A stretch of 64,000 bases of DNA from Clostridiales bacterium (GTDB taxonomy: Bacteria > Bacillota > Clostridia > Oscillospirales > Oscillospiraceae). The notes beneath the pieces are model-generated. The model ran no database searches. It had not been told where the DNA came from and saw only the letters and a program-made list of their open reading frames with translations. The stretch spans positions 1 to 64,000 of the forward strand of contig JAAYBD010000035.1 of NCBI GenBank assembly GCA_012719035.1. Reading direction: 5' to 3'. Position numbers and translations under genes: made by a program. Below, in pieces: positions 9,492 to 17,995 of the stretch; position 1 is the stretch's first letter, and each line of letters opens with the position of its first letter.

Positions 9492-10853
9492 TTAAAGCTT
9501 TTTTAACTCTTCTACTATCTCCTCAAAATGCATACCGTGAGATGCCTTGACCAGAACGGCATCGCCTTCCCTTATAAGTTGGGAAAGCTTTGCAAAAAGC
9601 TCCGCCTTGGTTTTAAAGTATGCCGCATTGCTGCAGCCTGCTTTTTTTGCGCCTTCAGCAGTGTTTGCGGAAAGTTCGCCGCAGGCGATAATGAGATCCG
9701 TGTGCTTCTGCGCCGCATGTCTGCCTGTTTCATAGTGAAGCCCTGCGGATGACTCACCGAGCTCAAACATGTCTCCAAGAATACAGACCCGCCGCATATC
9801 CAGCATGGAGAGAGAATCGAGCGCCGCCGCAACAGATGTGGGATTTGCGTTGTAGCAGTCGTCGATTATAGTGATTTTTCCCGTCTTGATTATACCGGAA
9901 CGGCTTCCAACGGGGACATAGTCGGCTATACCTGCCGAAATCTCATCGTCTGTCAAGCCCATATGCATACCGACTGCGGCGGCACCTAAGGCGGCTGCCA
10001 CCATATGAACGCCGTAGGAATTGATTTTTGCCGGTATCCTCCGGCCGCCCGAAACGATGTCAAGTTCCATACCGTCTGTTCCGAACAGCCTTATGTTTTC
10101 AGCAGTTACGTCACAATCCGGAGATATGCCGTAGCGGCAGATTTTCTGTCTGCACTGTATTTTCCTAAGCGTTTCGTTATCACCGTTTACAAAAACGGTG
10201 CCGTCCTCCGGCAGGTATTCAAGCATTTCGCTCTTTGCCCGAAGAACGCCGTCAAAGTCACCCAGAAATTCAAGGTGCGCGCTGCCGATCATAGTATACA
10301 GCGCCTTATCGGGTCTTACGATTTCAGCAAGTCTGCGCATTTCGCCGAAGTGTGAAATGCCCATTTCAATAACCGCGAAATCATGGCTTTCGTCAAGGCC
10401 GAAGAGCGTCAGAGGAACGCCAAGATCGTTATTTAGGTTTTTGTGGGTCTTATGAACATTAAAACGGCGGGACAGGACCGACGATACCATTTCCTTTGCC
10501 GTAGTCTTGCCGACACTTCCTGTGATTCCAAGAATGGGGATGTCAAATTGGCGGCGGTAAAAGGAAGCAAGATCTCCAAGCGCCTCAATCGTGTTCTCAA
10601 CAACGATAAGCGGGGAAGTGCAGTTTTCGGGAACCCGCTCCCCAATCACGCAGAGAGCGCCCTTTCCGAATGCTGCTTCAATATAGTCGTGACCGTCGCT
10701 GTTTTCGCCCTTAATTGCCGCAAAAAGGCAGTTTGCGCCTGCGCTGCGGCTGTCAGTTGTGACAAAGGAGATTTCTTTCTGCAAATAAGCTTTGTCGCCG
10801 TGATATTTGCCTTTGACGGCTTCGATTATATTATTAATGGTCAGATTCTTCAT
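9492..10853 (-). CDS. murF: UDP-MurNAc-tripeptide--D-Ala-D-Ala ligase
   Basis: 453 residues. It adds D-Ala-D-Ala to UDP-MurNAc-tripeptide in cytoplasmic peptidoglycan synthesis. It shows a MurE/F N-terminal domain, the ATP-binding GITGSVGKTTAKEMV (about 107-121), the HKNLNNDLGVP motif typical of MurF, a Mur central domain with GMGISHFGEM-like residues, and DDCYNANPTS in the C-terminal ligase domain. It lies downstream of ddl, which makes its dipeptide substrate, with 54 bases between them. The ribosome site is modest (AAAGGA rather far upstream). Confidence 0.93.
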   Translation of the reverse strand: MKNLTINNIIEAVKGKYHGDKAYLQKEISFVTTDSRSAGANCLFAAIKGENSDGHDYIEAAFGKGALCVIGERVPENCTSPLIVVENTIEALGDLASFYRRQFDIPILGITGSVGKTTAKEMVSSVLSRRFNVHKTHKNLNNDLGVPLTLFGLDESHDFAVIEMGISHFGEMRRLAEIVRPDKALYTMIGSAHLEFLGDFDGVLRAKSEMLEYLPEDGTVFVNGDNETLRKIQCRQKICRYGISPDCDVTAENIRLFGTDGMELDIVSGGRRIPAKINSYGVHMVAAALGAAAVGMHMGLTDDEISAGIADYVPVGSRSGIIKTGKITIIDDCYNANPTSVAAALDSLSMLDMRRVCILGDMFELGESSAGLHYETGRHAAQKHTDLIIACGELSANTAEGAKKAGCSNAAYFKTKAELFAKLSQLIREGDAVLVKASHGMHFEEIVEELKKL

Positions 10854-10907
10854 GCGGTTTTGACCGGTCCTTTCAATGAGAGCTTGGAAAAGAAAAGTTC
10901 AGACGGA

Positions 10908-11942
10908 TTATTTATATTTCTTCAATGAAGCACTGATGATATCTTCGCACAGCTCGCCGAAGCTCTTTCCCTGAGCCTGCGCCATCTGCGGAATAAGGCT
11001 CGTCGGAGTCATACCAGGCAGGGTGTTTGCCTCCAGACAATAAAGTCTCCCCTCATCATCCATGAGAAAGTCTACGCGGCAGTAGGCGTCTATCATCAGA
11101 ATATCGTTTACTTCCTCACTTATGAGCTGAATGCGTTCTGTCAGTTCATCTCCTATGGGAGCGGGGCAAAGTTCTTCTGTCATGCCGGGCTGATACTTGT
11201 TCTTATAATCGTAGAAACCTTCTTTTGGGATGATTTCCACTACCGGCATTGCCTTGCCCTCAATAATTCCGACTGTAAGTTCGCGGCCTCTTATGTATTG
11301 TTCAACTATGACTGCGCTCTCATATTTGAATGCAAGTTCAAGTGCTGCATCGTATTCCTCGCGGTTGCAGACGATAGATGTTCCTACGCTGGAGCCGCCA
11401 GAGCAGGGTTTTACAACGCAGGGAAAGCCGACATCGGCATAAGGCGCTTTGCCCGCGTAAACGGTAATGCCGTCGGGAGTAAGGATGCCTGCATGCTCAA
11501 AGAGCTTTTTGGACAGTGTCTTGTTCATGGCAAGCGCGCTGCCGAGGTATCCGCTGCCGGTGTATTTGATTCCCGCGATATCGAACGCTGCCTGAAGTTT
11601 GCCGTTTTCGCCTTCTTCACCGTGGAGAGCAAGGAAAGTGATGTCCGCCGCCCGGCATATTTCGATAACGTTGTCGCCTAAAACGCTGTCATTTCTCTGA
11701 TTTCGGCTGGCTCTCACTTTTTCAAGATCAGGCTCCTTTTCACCGACAAGTATGGCGTCGGTGTGGTAGTCCCGCAAAAATATATCCTCGGGCTTATCAT
11801 ACGGCTCGGTAAAACCGAAAAATGAATCCACCAGGACAACATTATGCCCGCGTTCACGGAGAGCTTTTGCCACCATTGTTCCGCTTGTAATGGAAACATC
11901 TCTTTCTGTGCTAATTCCGCCGTACAATACAACAATATTCAT
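10908..11942 (-). CDS. ddl: D-alanine--D-alanine ligase
   Basis: 344 residues of the ATP-grasp Ddl family, supplying D-Ala-D-Ala to MurF. Motifs: N-terminal VVLYGGISTERDVSITSG, LHGEEGENGKLQ, the ATP-grasp lid KPCSGGSSVGTSIV, EQYIRGRELTVGI and the C-terminal metal/ligand site EANTLPGMTPTSL. The start ATG follows GGGAGG by 6 bases. The loop sequence YDYKNKYQPG fits a D-Ala-D-Ala rather than a D-Ala-D-Lac enzyme. That is family knowledge; specificity is not proven here. Confidence 0.94.
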   Translation of the reverse strand: MNIVVLYGGISTERDVSITSGTMVAKALRERGHNVVLVDSFFGFTEPYDKPEDIFLRDYHTDAILVGEKEPDLEKVRASRNQRNDSVLGDNVIEICRAADITFLALHGEEGENGKLQAAFDIAGIKYTGSGYLGSALAMNKTLSKKLFEHAGILTPDGITVYAGKAPYADVGFPCVVKPCSGGSSVGTSIVCNREEYDAALELAFKYESAVIVEQYIRGRELTVGIIEGKAMPVVEIIPKEGFYDYKNKYQPGMTEELCPAPIGDELTERIQLISEEVNDILMIDAYCRVDFLMDDEGRLYCLEANTLPGMTPTSLIPQMAQAQGKSFGELCEDIISASLKKYK

Positions 11943-12054
11943 ATAGTGCCTCCCGGTTCACTGCAATGATACAAAAGAATACGGAAATAAGTATAGCATA
12001 AAAAAAGGGTACAATCAAACAGATTTGAGTATCATTTATAAAAAACAAAATAGG

Positions 12055-12765
12055 TCATGCCAGCATTTCTTCCATGGCGTCGCGGACTCTGTTTTCAAGC
12101 TCGGATATACGCACTTTTTTCGGAAGGCAGGTGTCCGCCGAAAGAGGTTTTCCGATTTTCAGCTCGCGGACCAGCTTTCCGTTTTTGCGGCTTATGCGTA
12201 TGGCGCATGGAACTACCGGAACTCCGAACATATCCGCAATTTGAAAAGCGCCGGGTTTGAATTCGCGCAGAACGGTACAGTCTGTACGCAGGGAACCTTC
12301 CGGATATATATGAAACATTGCCCCATTGCGGACCTTGGGCTTTATCTGCCTGAGCATTGCGGCATAGCCGGATGGTGTATCAGGTATAGGGACAGCTTTA
12401 AGCTTTCGTATTATATGCCGTATAACGGGTATCGAGAAATTATCTTTCTGACTTAGATAATACGTATCCCTGTTCCAAAATGCGCAGGCAAGCGCAACGC
12501 TGTCGAGGGGATGGACATGGTTGCAGACCGTAACGGCGCCTTTATCCAAATGCTCTAAATTCTCTTTGCCTGTAATTTTAAAACACAAGAAAATCTTCAG
12601 AATCGGCGGGGCGATTTTGCATATGAAGCCGGCGAATCTTCGTGATGACTTTTCAGCGCGCGGTGTTTTATGAACATAGGGGTAGTTCTTATCTGCGCGG
12701 ACACGAAACGGCTTGTGAAATTCGTGCGGCTCGTGCCCCATCTCGTTTAGGATATTATCATCCAA
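12055..12765 (-). CDS. 1-acyl-glycerol-3-phosphate acyltransferase-like protein
   Basis: 236 residues of the PlsC/LPLAT family, membrane-associated enzymes that acylate lysophospholipids. The catalytic NHxxxxD motif is VCNHVHPLDS and the glycerol-phosphate binding block is YPEGSLR; FGVPVVPCAI corresponds to block IV. A short hydrophobic segment (about 47-62) likely inserts in the membrane. The start is TTG at 12765, with AGGTGA 6-7 bases upstream inside the end of the glycosyltransferase gene. The 6-base gap indicates one operon with that gene. Together they could make or modify a glycolipid, but this is only suggested by proximity. Confidence 0.82.
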   Translation of the reverse strand: MDDNILNEMGHEPHEFHKPFRVRADKNYPYVHKTPRAEKSSRRFAGFICKIAPPILKIFLCFKITGKENLEHLDKGAVTVCNHVHPLDSVALACAFWNRDTYYLSQKDNFSIPVIRHIIRKLKAVPIPDTPSGYAAMLRQIKPKVRNGAMFHIYPEGSLRTDCTVLREFKPGAFQIADMFGVPVVPCAIRISRKNGKLVRELKIGKPLSADTCLPKKVRISELENRVRDAMEEMLA

Positions 12766-12771
12766 ATTACA

Positions 12772-13902
12772 TCACCTGCGGCTTTCTTCAATAGCTTGAC
12801 GGAACATTTCTTCCGCTTTTTCGGCACAGTAATCAAGGTGATATTGCTTTCCGGCTTCGGCATAAAGCAATTCGCTTTTTTGCCTTTCTTCTGCATTATC
12901 AAGCCAGTAGTCGATTTTATCCGCAAGAGACTTGGGGTTTCCTGCCTCAAACAGGCTTCGCTCATCAAGTGCGAATTGAGGAGTTGCGGAGAGTTTTGCG
13001 TCTGCTATTACGGGCACAAGTCCGCTTGCAAATGCTTCGATGCAGGATATTGCCTCTATTTCGACATCGGCTGTGTGGCAGTAAAGGTCGGAATATGACA
13101 GAAGCCGGTTAAGCTCTTCTTCCGAGAAAAATTTCATTATAGGAGGATTTTTAAGCTTTTGACCAAGCTTCTCTATTTTAGATTTTTGCGGACCCTGCCC
13201 CGCAAACACAAGCTGGATATTGTCCGCATATTTTGAGAGCTTTGCGGCTTCGATCAGGATATCCTGTCTCTTTTCCGCCGAATAGCGCCCTATCATAGTT
13301 AATATGTATTTGCCTTCGTATTCCGCTGGCTTTGGAGCCTTGGAATAATGAAAAGAAGGGCTTATTCCGTTAGAAATCACATGAAGCTTTGCGGTATATC
13401 CGCGCTTTACCAGCTCTTCAGCGATGAAACTGCTGGGGCAGTGTATGTGCGTGAAGCGGTTATAAAATCTATCTCGGAATTGATTGTAAATTCCGTTGTT
13501 TGCACGCTCTGAATTTCCAAGACCGATGGAAAAGGTGATGTTTTCGGGCTGAACATGAAAAGCGGCGGTATGCGGTACTCCCAGTTTTTCCGCCAGAGTC
13601 AGACCCCTGAGCGAGAGTGCAAAGGGCATTAAAAAGTGGACTATATCGGCCCATTCCAAAGCTTTCTTCAATTGTTTGGAAACCGGCATGGCAAACTGCA
13701 TTCCTTGAGATTTAACTATATGCTCCGCAATGGGAAGAAGATGTATTGCAGGAACGGCATATTTATCTTTGCTGCTGCGTCCGCAGGAAACGACACGAAC
13801 TTCGTTTCCGCGCGCGGCAAGTGCCTCTGCAAAGCGGCGGGCGCTTATAGTAGTGCCGTTGTTTGCTGAGTCGTACTGGTCAATGACAAAAAGAATTCTC
13901 AA
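12772..13902 (-). CDS. Glycosyltransferase family 4 (group 1) protein
   Basis: 376 residues with a GT-B fold. The N-terminal domain begins RILFVIDQYDSANNGTTISA, the loop that binds the donor in diacylglycerol glycosyltransferases and MgtA-like enzymes. The C-terminal domain has MIGRYSAEKRQDILIEA and an E-x7-E-type motif in EIEAISCIEAFASGLVPVI. The layout resembles clostridial glucosyl/mannosyl-transferases acting on diacylglycerol, and the downstream acyltransferase supports a lipid role; the acceptor is inference. The start is TTG 13902, placed by GAGGGAAA upstream. Confidence 0.85.
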   Translation of the reverse strand: MRILFVIDQYDSANNGTTISARRFAEALAARGNEVRVVSCGRSSKDKYAVPAIHLLPIAEHIVKSQGMQFAMPVSKQLKKALEWADIVHFLMPFALSLRGLTLAEKLGVPHTAAFHVQPENITFSIGLGNSERANNGIYNQFRDRFYNRFTHIHCPSSFIAEELVKRGYTAKLHVISNGISPSFHYSKAPKPAEYEGKYILTMIGRYSAEKRQDILIEAAKLSKYADNIQLVFAGQGPQKSKIEKLGQKLKNPPIMKFFSEEELNRLLSYSDLYCHTADVEIEAISCIEAFASGLVPVIADAKLSATPQFALDERSLFEAGNPKSLADKIDYWLDNAEERQKSELLYAEAGKQYHLDYCAEKAEEMFRQAIEESRR

Positions 13903-14041
13903 TTGATTTCCCTCGTTTTTTTATTATCAATGGGTAAAGAATGTTAAAAATAATTCCTGTGGACCAATATTATAGTACATAGGCTTGGGTGTTTGCGAGT
14001 TACAATATTATTCATGTGGTAAAAACTTCTCTAATATTAAT

Positions 14042-14068
14042 CATATCAAGTATAGCATATCAAGTATA
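14042..14068. repeat. Short tandem repeat (two 13-base copies, period 14)
   Basis: The 13 bases CATATCAAGTATA occur twice with a period of 14 in the 272-base gap 13903-14174. The copies read TATACTTGATATG on the minus strand and contain TATACT, so the glycosyltransferase promoter may lie here. Otherwise this gap holds only the terminator at 14112-14148. Confidence 0.6.
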
Positions 14069-14111
14069 AAATTTGCTATAATCTGCAAATATGACCCGAA
14101 AAAGCCCTCTA

Positions 14112-14148
14112 TTAAAAAAACCGCTGGGAATTTCCCAACGGTTTTTTT
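14112..14148 (-). terminator. Intrinsic terminator of the broken ligase/aroE operon
   Basis: Hairpin CCG-x-TGGGA/TCCCA-x-CGG with one mismatch, flanked by A7 on the left and T7 on the right, so it can stop transcription on either strand. It lies just past the end of the aroE remnant. Confidence 0.75.
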
Positions 14149-14174
14149 ATATTATCATACGAATTCGGAGCAAA

Positions 14175-14667
14175 TCAATTAAAGAACAGGGAACGGACTT
14201 TATCAACAGGCATATCTGCTCCGGTAAACAGCTTGAATGCGGCAGCGCCCTGATATACAAGCATACCGACTCCGTCTATTGCAGTACAGCCCGCCGATTT
14301 TGTTTCACGCAGAAGCTTTGTTTTCTTTGGATTATAGATGGTGTCCGTAACTATAAGACCTTTTCTGAGTATTTCCACCGAGCTGATTGGCATTCTGCCG
14401 CCATCGGGAGCCATACCGGCTTTTGTGGTGTTTGCAAGGATATCGCTTTCTGCATTGCGGACTTGCAGGGCATTGTGATATTGATGCCGCGGAAATTCAT
14501 CGCCTTGATTCCTGCCATTGCATCGCGGAGCCTGTCAAGCGTTACGTCTAATGCGACATAAACACTGTCAAAGCCTAACTTTTCAAAGCAGTAGTTGTAC
14601 ATTGCCGGCGAACCCGAATGACCTACGGGTGACCCTATGAGAGCAAAAGTTTGAGTTTTTACAGAAA
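14175..14667 (-). pseudogene. Shikimate/quinate dehydrogenase (AroE/YdiB family), internally deleted
   Basis: The N-terminal substrate domain (FALIGSPVGHSGSPAMYNYC, then NFRGINITMPCKSAM) is recognisable to about 14460. Immediately after, the other frame carries the family's C-terminal part (AESDILANTTKAGMAP, IVTDTIYNPKKTKLL, DGVGMLVYQGAAAF). What normally lies between them is missing: the catalytic Asp region, the NTDG loop and the Rossmann NAD(P) site, about 120 residues. The frame also shifts at the junction. The product cannot be an active dehydrogenase. The N-terminal part has no start of its own and is read in frame from the ligase fragment upstream. Confidence 0.85.
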
Positions 14668-15043
14668 TATGAAGCTTGCTTCTTAACATACTAAGAAGTC
14701 CCTTCAGCTCATCGTCTACAAAACACATACCGAGCGGGGCAGGTACGGCTCCGATTTTCAAACAAGCTATCAAAACATCAATAAATTCGCTTCTCGGCGT
14801 GATTTGGAAAGTCACCACATCTTTCGCACCGATCCCGCATTTTTCAAGGTGTGCCGCCAAGGTGTCTGCTTCATGGTCAATCTGGGCATAAGTGCAGCGC
14901 CTGCCGCGGTCAGCTACAACGAATTCCTTTTCTCCGTATAGGGAAATAGCATTATTCCAACGGTCAAGAAGAGTGGCACTTTTCCAGTATCCAAGTTTTT
15001 CGTAGAGCAGCTTTTGGGACTTATTTATTTTTATTCCGTTCAA
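14668..15043 (-). pseudogene. AMP-dependent acyl-CoA ligase, N-terminal fragment fused to aroE remnant
   Basis: About 125 residues match the start of ANL-family acyl-CoA ligases: RGRRCTYAQIDHEADTLAAH, then GAKDVVTFQITPRSEFIDV and ACLKIGAVPAPL. A complete enzyme is about 520-560 residues with a P-loop-like SGTTG motif, which is absent. Around residue 125 the text switches in frame to the shikimate dehydrogenase N-terminus, so a deletion removed roughly 400 codons and fused the two genes. It starts at TTG 15043, 31 bases after the acyl-CoA dehydrogenase remnant, so they were one operon. Confidence 0.82.
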
Positions 15044-15074
15044 AATGAACCCGCCTTTCGGGAGAAGTACGGGA

Positions 15075-16189
15075 TTACTTGTACTCCTTTTCCAACGCCT
15101 TTGCGATGGTCAGTCTTTGGATCTGGTTAGTACCTTCAAAAATCCGGAATATCTTTGCGTTGCGCATGAGCTTTTCGATAGGGTATTCCTTGCTGTATCC
15201 ATATCCGCCGAATATCTGAACTGCATTAGAAGTGACCTCCTGCATACAGTCGGAAACAAAGGTCTTGGTAATAGCGCCTTCCTTTTGTACAAGATGACCG
15301 GCATCCATGAGCTTCATCGTGTTATTTACGAGGCAGCGGGAGGCTTCGATTTTTATTGCCATATCGGCATCTGCTGAACCATCTGGAATTTGATGAGGGG
15401 CTGCCGGAACTGCTGACGCTCCATAGGCCATTGCTTCGTCAAGAGCGCGCTGCATAATGCCTACGCCGAGAGTAGAGATAAATGCACGTGAGAGGTTGAG
15501 TGCGTTAAGTGCAATATGAAGACCCTCGCCGATGCGGTTTTCGACCGGAACGCGGACGTTATCGAAGATAAGCTCAGTTGTGTTGGAAAGGCGGAAGCCC
15601 ATCTTATTTTCATGCGCACCTACTGTAAGTTCCTTGCTGTCGCGGTCAATCATAAAGGCGGAAATGCCTTTTTTCCCCGCTTCTGGGTTTGTTTTGAAGA
15701 AACTGACATAAATACTTGCACATGCTCCGTTTGTCGCGAATGTCTTTGTGCCGTTGAGGATATAATAGTCGCCGTCGCGGGTGGCGGTAGCGCGGAGGGA
15801 CCGGCATCGGAGCCAACTCCCGGCTCGGTTATTGCAAAGCAGGCGAAATTTCCGGGAACAACGACGTCCGCAAAACGGCGGACCTGTTCGGGTGTTCCAG
15901 CAAGGATTACGTTACGAAGGGCAACGAAATTCGTTACGATTGTATCGGCATAGCCTGCATCGACCTTTGCAAGCTCCTCAAATACCATTGCCGTAGTCTC
16001 AAAGCTCATGCCTTCTCCGCCGTATTCCTCCGGGATTTCCAAAAGGTGGAGTCCCATATCGATTGACGGCTTGAAAAGTTCGACCGGACATTCGCCTTTT
16101 TCATCGCATTCCGCAACATGGGGCTTAATTTCCTTTTCAGCCATGTTTCTAACCATTTCAATTAGTTCTTTTTGGTCTTCTGTGTAAAT
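15075..16189 (-). pseudogene. Acyl-CoA dehydrogenase, frameshifted
   Basis: Two frames together make a full FAD-dependent acyl-CoA dehydrogenase. The N-terminal part has EIKPHVAECDEKGECPVELF, IPEEYGGEGMSFE and CFAITEPGVGSDAG. The C-terminal part has LSNTTELIFDNVRVP, QIFGGYGYSKEYP and RIFEGTNQIQRL. The frame breaks once near 15791-15805, at codons where GSDAGALRAT-like sequence is expected; a net loss of one base restores the reading. The catalytic base is presumably the Glu of FEGT. The N-terminal YTEDQKELIEM can only begin at ATT 16187-16189, because a stop precedes it; the next ATG is 16156. It was the first gene of the ligase/aroE operon. Confidence 0.85.
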
Positions 16190-16494
16190 TTAACTCAAGT
16201 TATTTCATCCTTCCTGTTATGGCTTTAACAATTAAATCTGCAAAAATGGCTTTGTATCTGCTGAATAAATCATATTATCGCGTCACTTTAAGCTCCAATC
16301 GGAACTGAGAGTAGCTTGGACATAAATCGATAGCCATAGCCTATTGTTTCTTATTATGTACAGAATAATGAAAACAGAGTCAAAACACACATGAAGAACG
16401 GGCACTCAGAGAAAAGAACTCTGAGTGCCCGTCTTTATTATAGCTTTTTAATAGCTGTTCAGGTCAGCGGCGTAAAACAAAGCATATCAAGCTT
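16190..16494. other. Intergenic region between amidohydrolase and the broken operon
   Basis: About 300 bases without a credible gene. It holds one strong hairpin (16398-16432) and should hold the promoter of the decayed acyl-CoA dehydrogenase operon. I could not place a convincing -35/-10 pair. Confidence 0.6.
16398..16437 (-). terminator. Terminator downstream of the amidohydrolase gene
   Basis: A perfect 14-bp stem (16398-16411 with 16419-16432) and 7-base loop. The T-tract is only moderate on either strand, but the position 60 bases after the amidohydrolase stop supports a terminator. Confidence 0.7.
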
Positions 16495-17817
16495 TTATGT
16501 AATACTGTCAAGCGCCGATTCAACCTTATTGTCTTTCCGGAAATGAAGATGCTCAATCAGATTTCCGCGCAATGCAACCATAAGGGGTGATTTTAATGTT
16601 TCGATATCTTGAAGAGGGTCAGAATAAAGGACGATAAAGTCGGCGGATTTTCCAACATCAATGGAGCCGGTCGTGCTCTCGATTCCCATAAGTTCAGCGT
16701 TGTTTATGGTGGCAAAACACAGTGCCTGACAGGGTGAAATATCGCCGTATTTGCAAAGATAATAAAGCTCGCGCCATGTGTTGTAATGCGTAACATACGG
16801 CATTCCCGCATCGGTTCCAAAGCCGATTTTTATGCCTGCGTCCAGCGCCTGCTTCAAGCCATGTAACATTCCCTCGAAAACCATGGTGGAATTTTTACAG
16901 GTGACATCAGAAAATCCTGTTATACCCTTGTCGATCATGCCCGGAAGCGCTGCGTAAATGGTTGGGACAAGATAGGAATAGCCTTTGAGTGAACGCGGAT
17001 TTTCCTTAAACAAAGCGATCAGCTCATCATCCAGAACAAAGCCATGCTCAATGGTATCAACACCTGCGGTCAGGGCTATTTTTAAGCCCTCGCTGCTCTG
17101 AACATGTGCGGCAACAGGAAGCCCGAACTTATGCGCTTCATCACATATTGCCGAGACTACTTTAGGCTTCATCTGAACTTTACCCGCATCGCCAAGCCTT
17201 TTTGCGTCCGAAACGCCGCCGGTAACGCAGATTTTTATAAGGTCGACCCCTTCTCCCGCAAATTTACGTACCAAAGCGATGCCCTCATCCGGCGTATCAG
17301 CGGCAAGGGAGAGAAAGGGGGCTCCGTGGCCTCCCGTTGCGCTTATCATATGACCGGATACCTTCATTCTCGGTCTGGGCAGATTTCCGGACTCAACTTG
17401 ATTGCGAAGAACTACATCCTGACAGAGAAAATCGCCCACGCACCTTACCGTGGTAACACCGGAGGTGAGCATGGCGTCAAGACGGCTTTTCATCTTTCTT
17501 TTAAGCGCATTTTTTCCGATACGAGTATTTACGGCAGTGAATATGAGTTTCTGCGCCCGGGCTCCCGGCATACTTTTTACGGGACCTCCGCTTGAGAATA
17601 AATGTACATGTGCGTTTATAAGACCGGGCATTACATATTTTCCGTCCAAATCGATTTTTCGGAAGCCGGAGGGGATTTCAAAGTCATCCATTGCGCAGAT
17701 TTTTCTGAAAACTCCACCCGCGTCAGTGAATTCCACGAGTATTGCCATGTCTTTTTTTATGCGGTTTTCCTCAATACATATGATGCTGCAGTTTATAAGA
17801 GCCAAACCTTTTTCCAT
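16495..17817 (-). CDS. Metal-dependent amidohydrolase (imidazolonepropionase/prolidase-like)
   Basis: 440 residues from ATG 17817, placed by GGAGGG 6 bases upstream; an ATG 20 codons earlier has none. It is a TIM-barrel amidohydrolase. It shows N-terminal metal site GLINAHVHL, a lysine segment in DLIKICVTGG (likely the metal-bridging Lys), AAHVQS, TIEHGFVL and GFGTDAGMPY with the catalytic Asp. Related proteins include Xaa-Pro dipeptidases, aryl-dipeptidases and other hydrolases of uncertain substrate, so I assign only the superfamily. There is no signal peptide. It is monocistronic, in a catabolic neighbourhood beside the broken acyl-CoA operon. Confidence 0.85.
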   Translation of the reverse strand: MEKGLALINCSIICIEENRIKKDMAILVEFTDAGGVFRKICAMDDFEIPSGFRKIDLDGKYVMPGLINAHVHLFSSGGPVKSMPGARAQKLIFTAVNTRIGKNALKRKMKSRLDAMLTSGVTTVRCVGDFLCQDVVLRNQVESGNLPRPRMKVSGHMISATGGHGAPFLSLAADTPDEGIALVRKFAGEGVDLIKICVTGGVSDAKRLGDAGKVQMKPKVVSAICDEAHKFGLPVAAHVQSSEGLKIALTAGVDTIEHGFVLDDELIALFKENPRSLKGYSYLVPTIYAALPGMIDKGITGFSDVTCKNSTMVFEGMLHGLKQALDAGIKIGFGTDAGMPYVTHYNTWRELYYLCKYGDISPCQALCFATINNAELMGIESTTGSIDVGKSADFIVLYSDPLQDIETLKSPLMVALRGNLIEHLHFRKDNKVESALDSIT

Positions 17818-17995
17818 CTTAATCCCTCCATACTGGATAGATTCATAAATTATACCATAAATGGCATCGACGGACAAAAGCTTTTTTGCAGTTTCTTAGG
17901 AATTTAACCGTATATAAGAAATAAGCGAGGCACAAGGCTTCGCTTAAATACTGTATATAGTTCGGGATATTGCTAAACTATATTTTTTAGATTCT

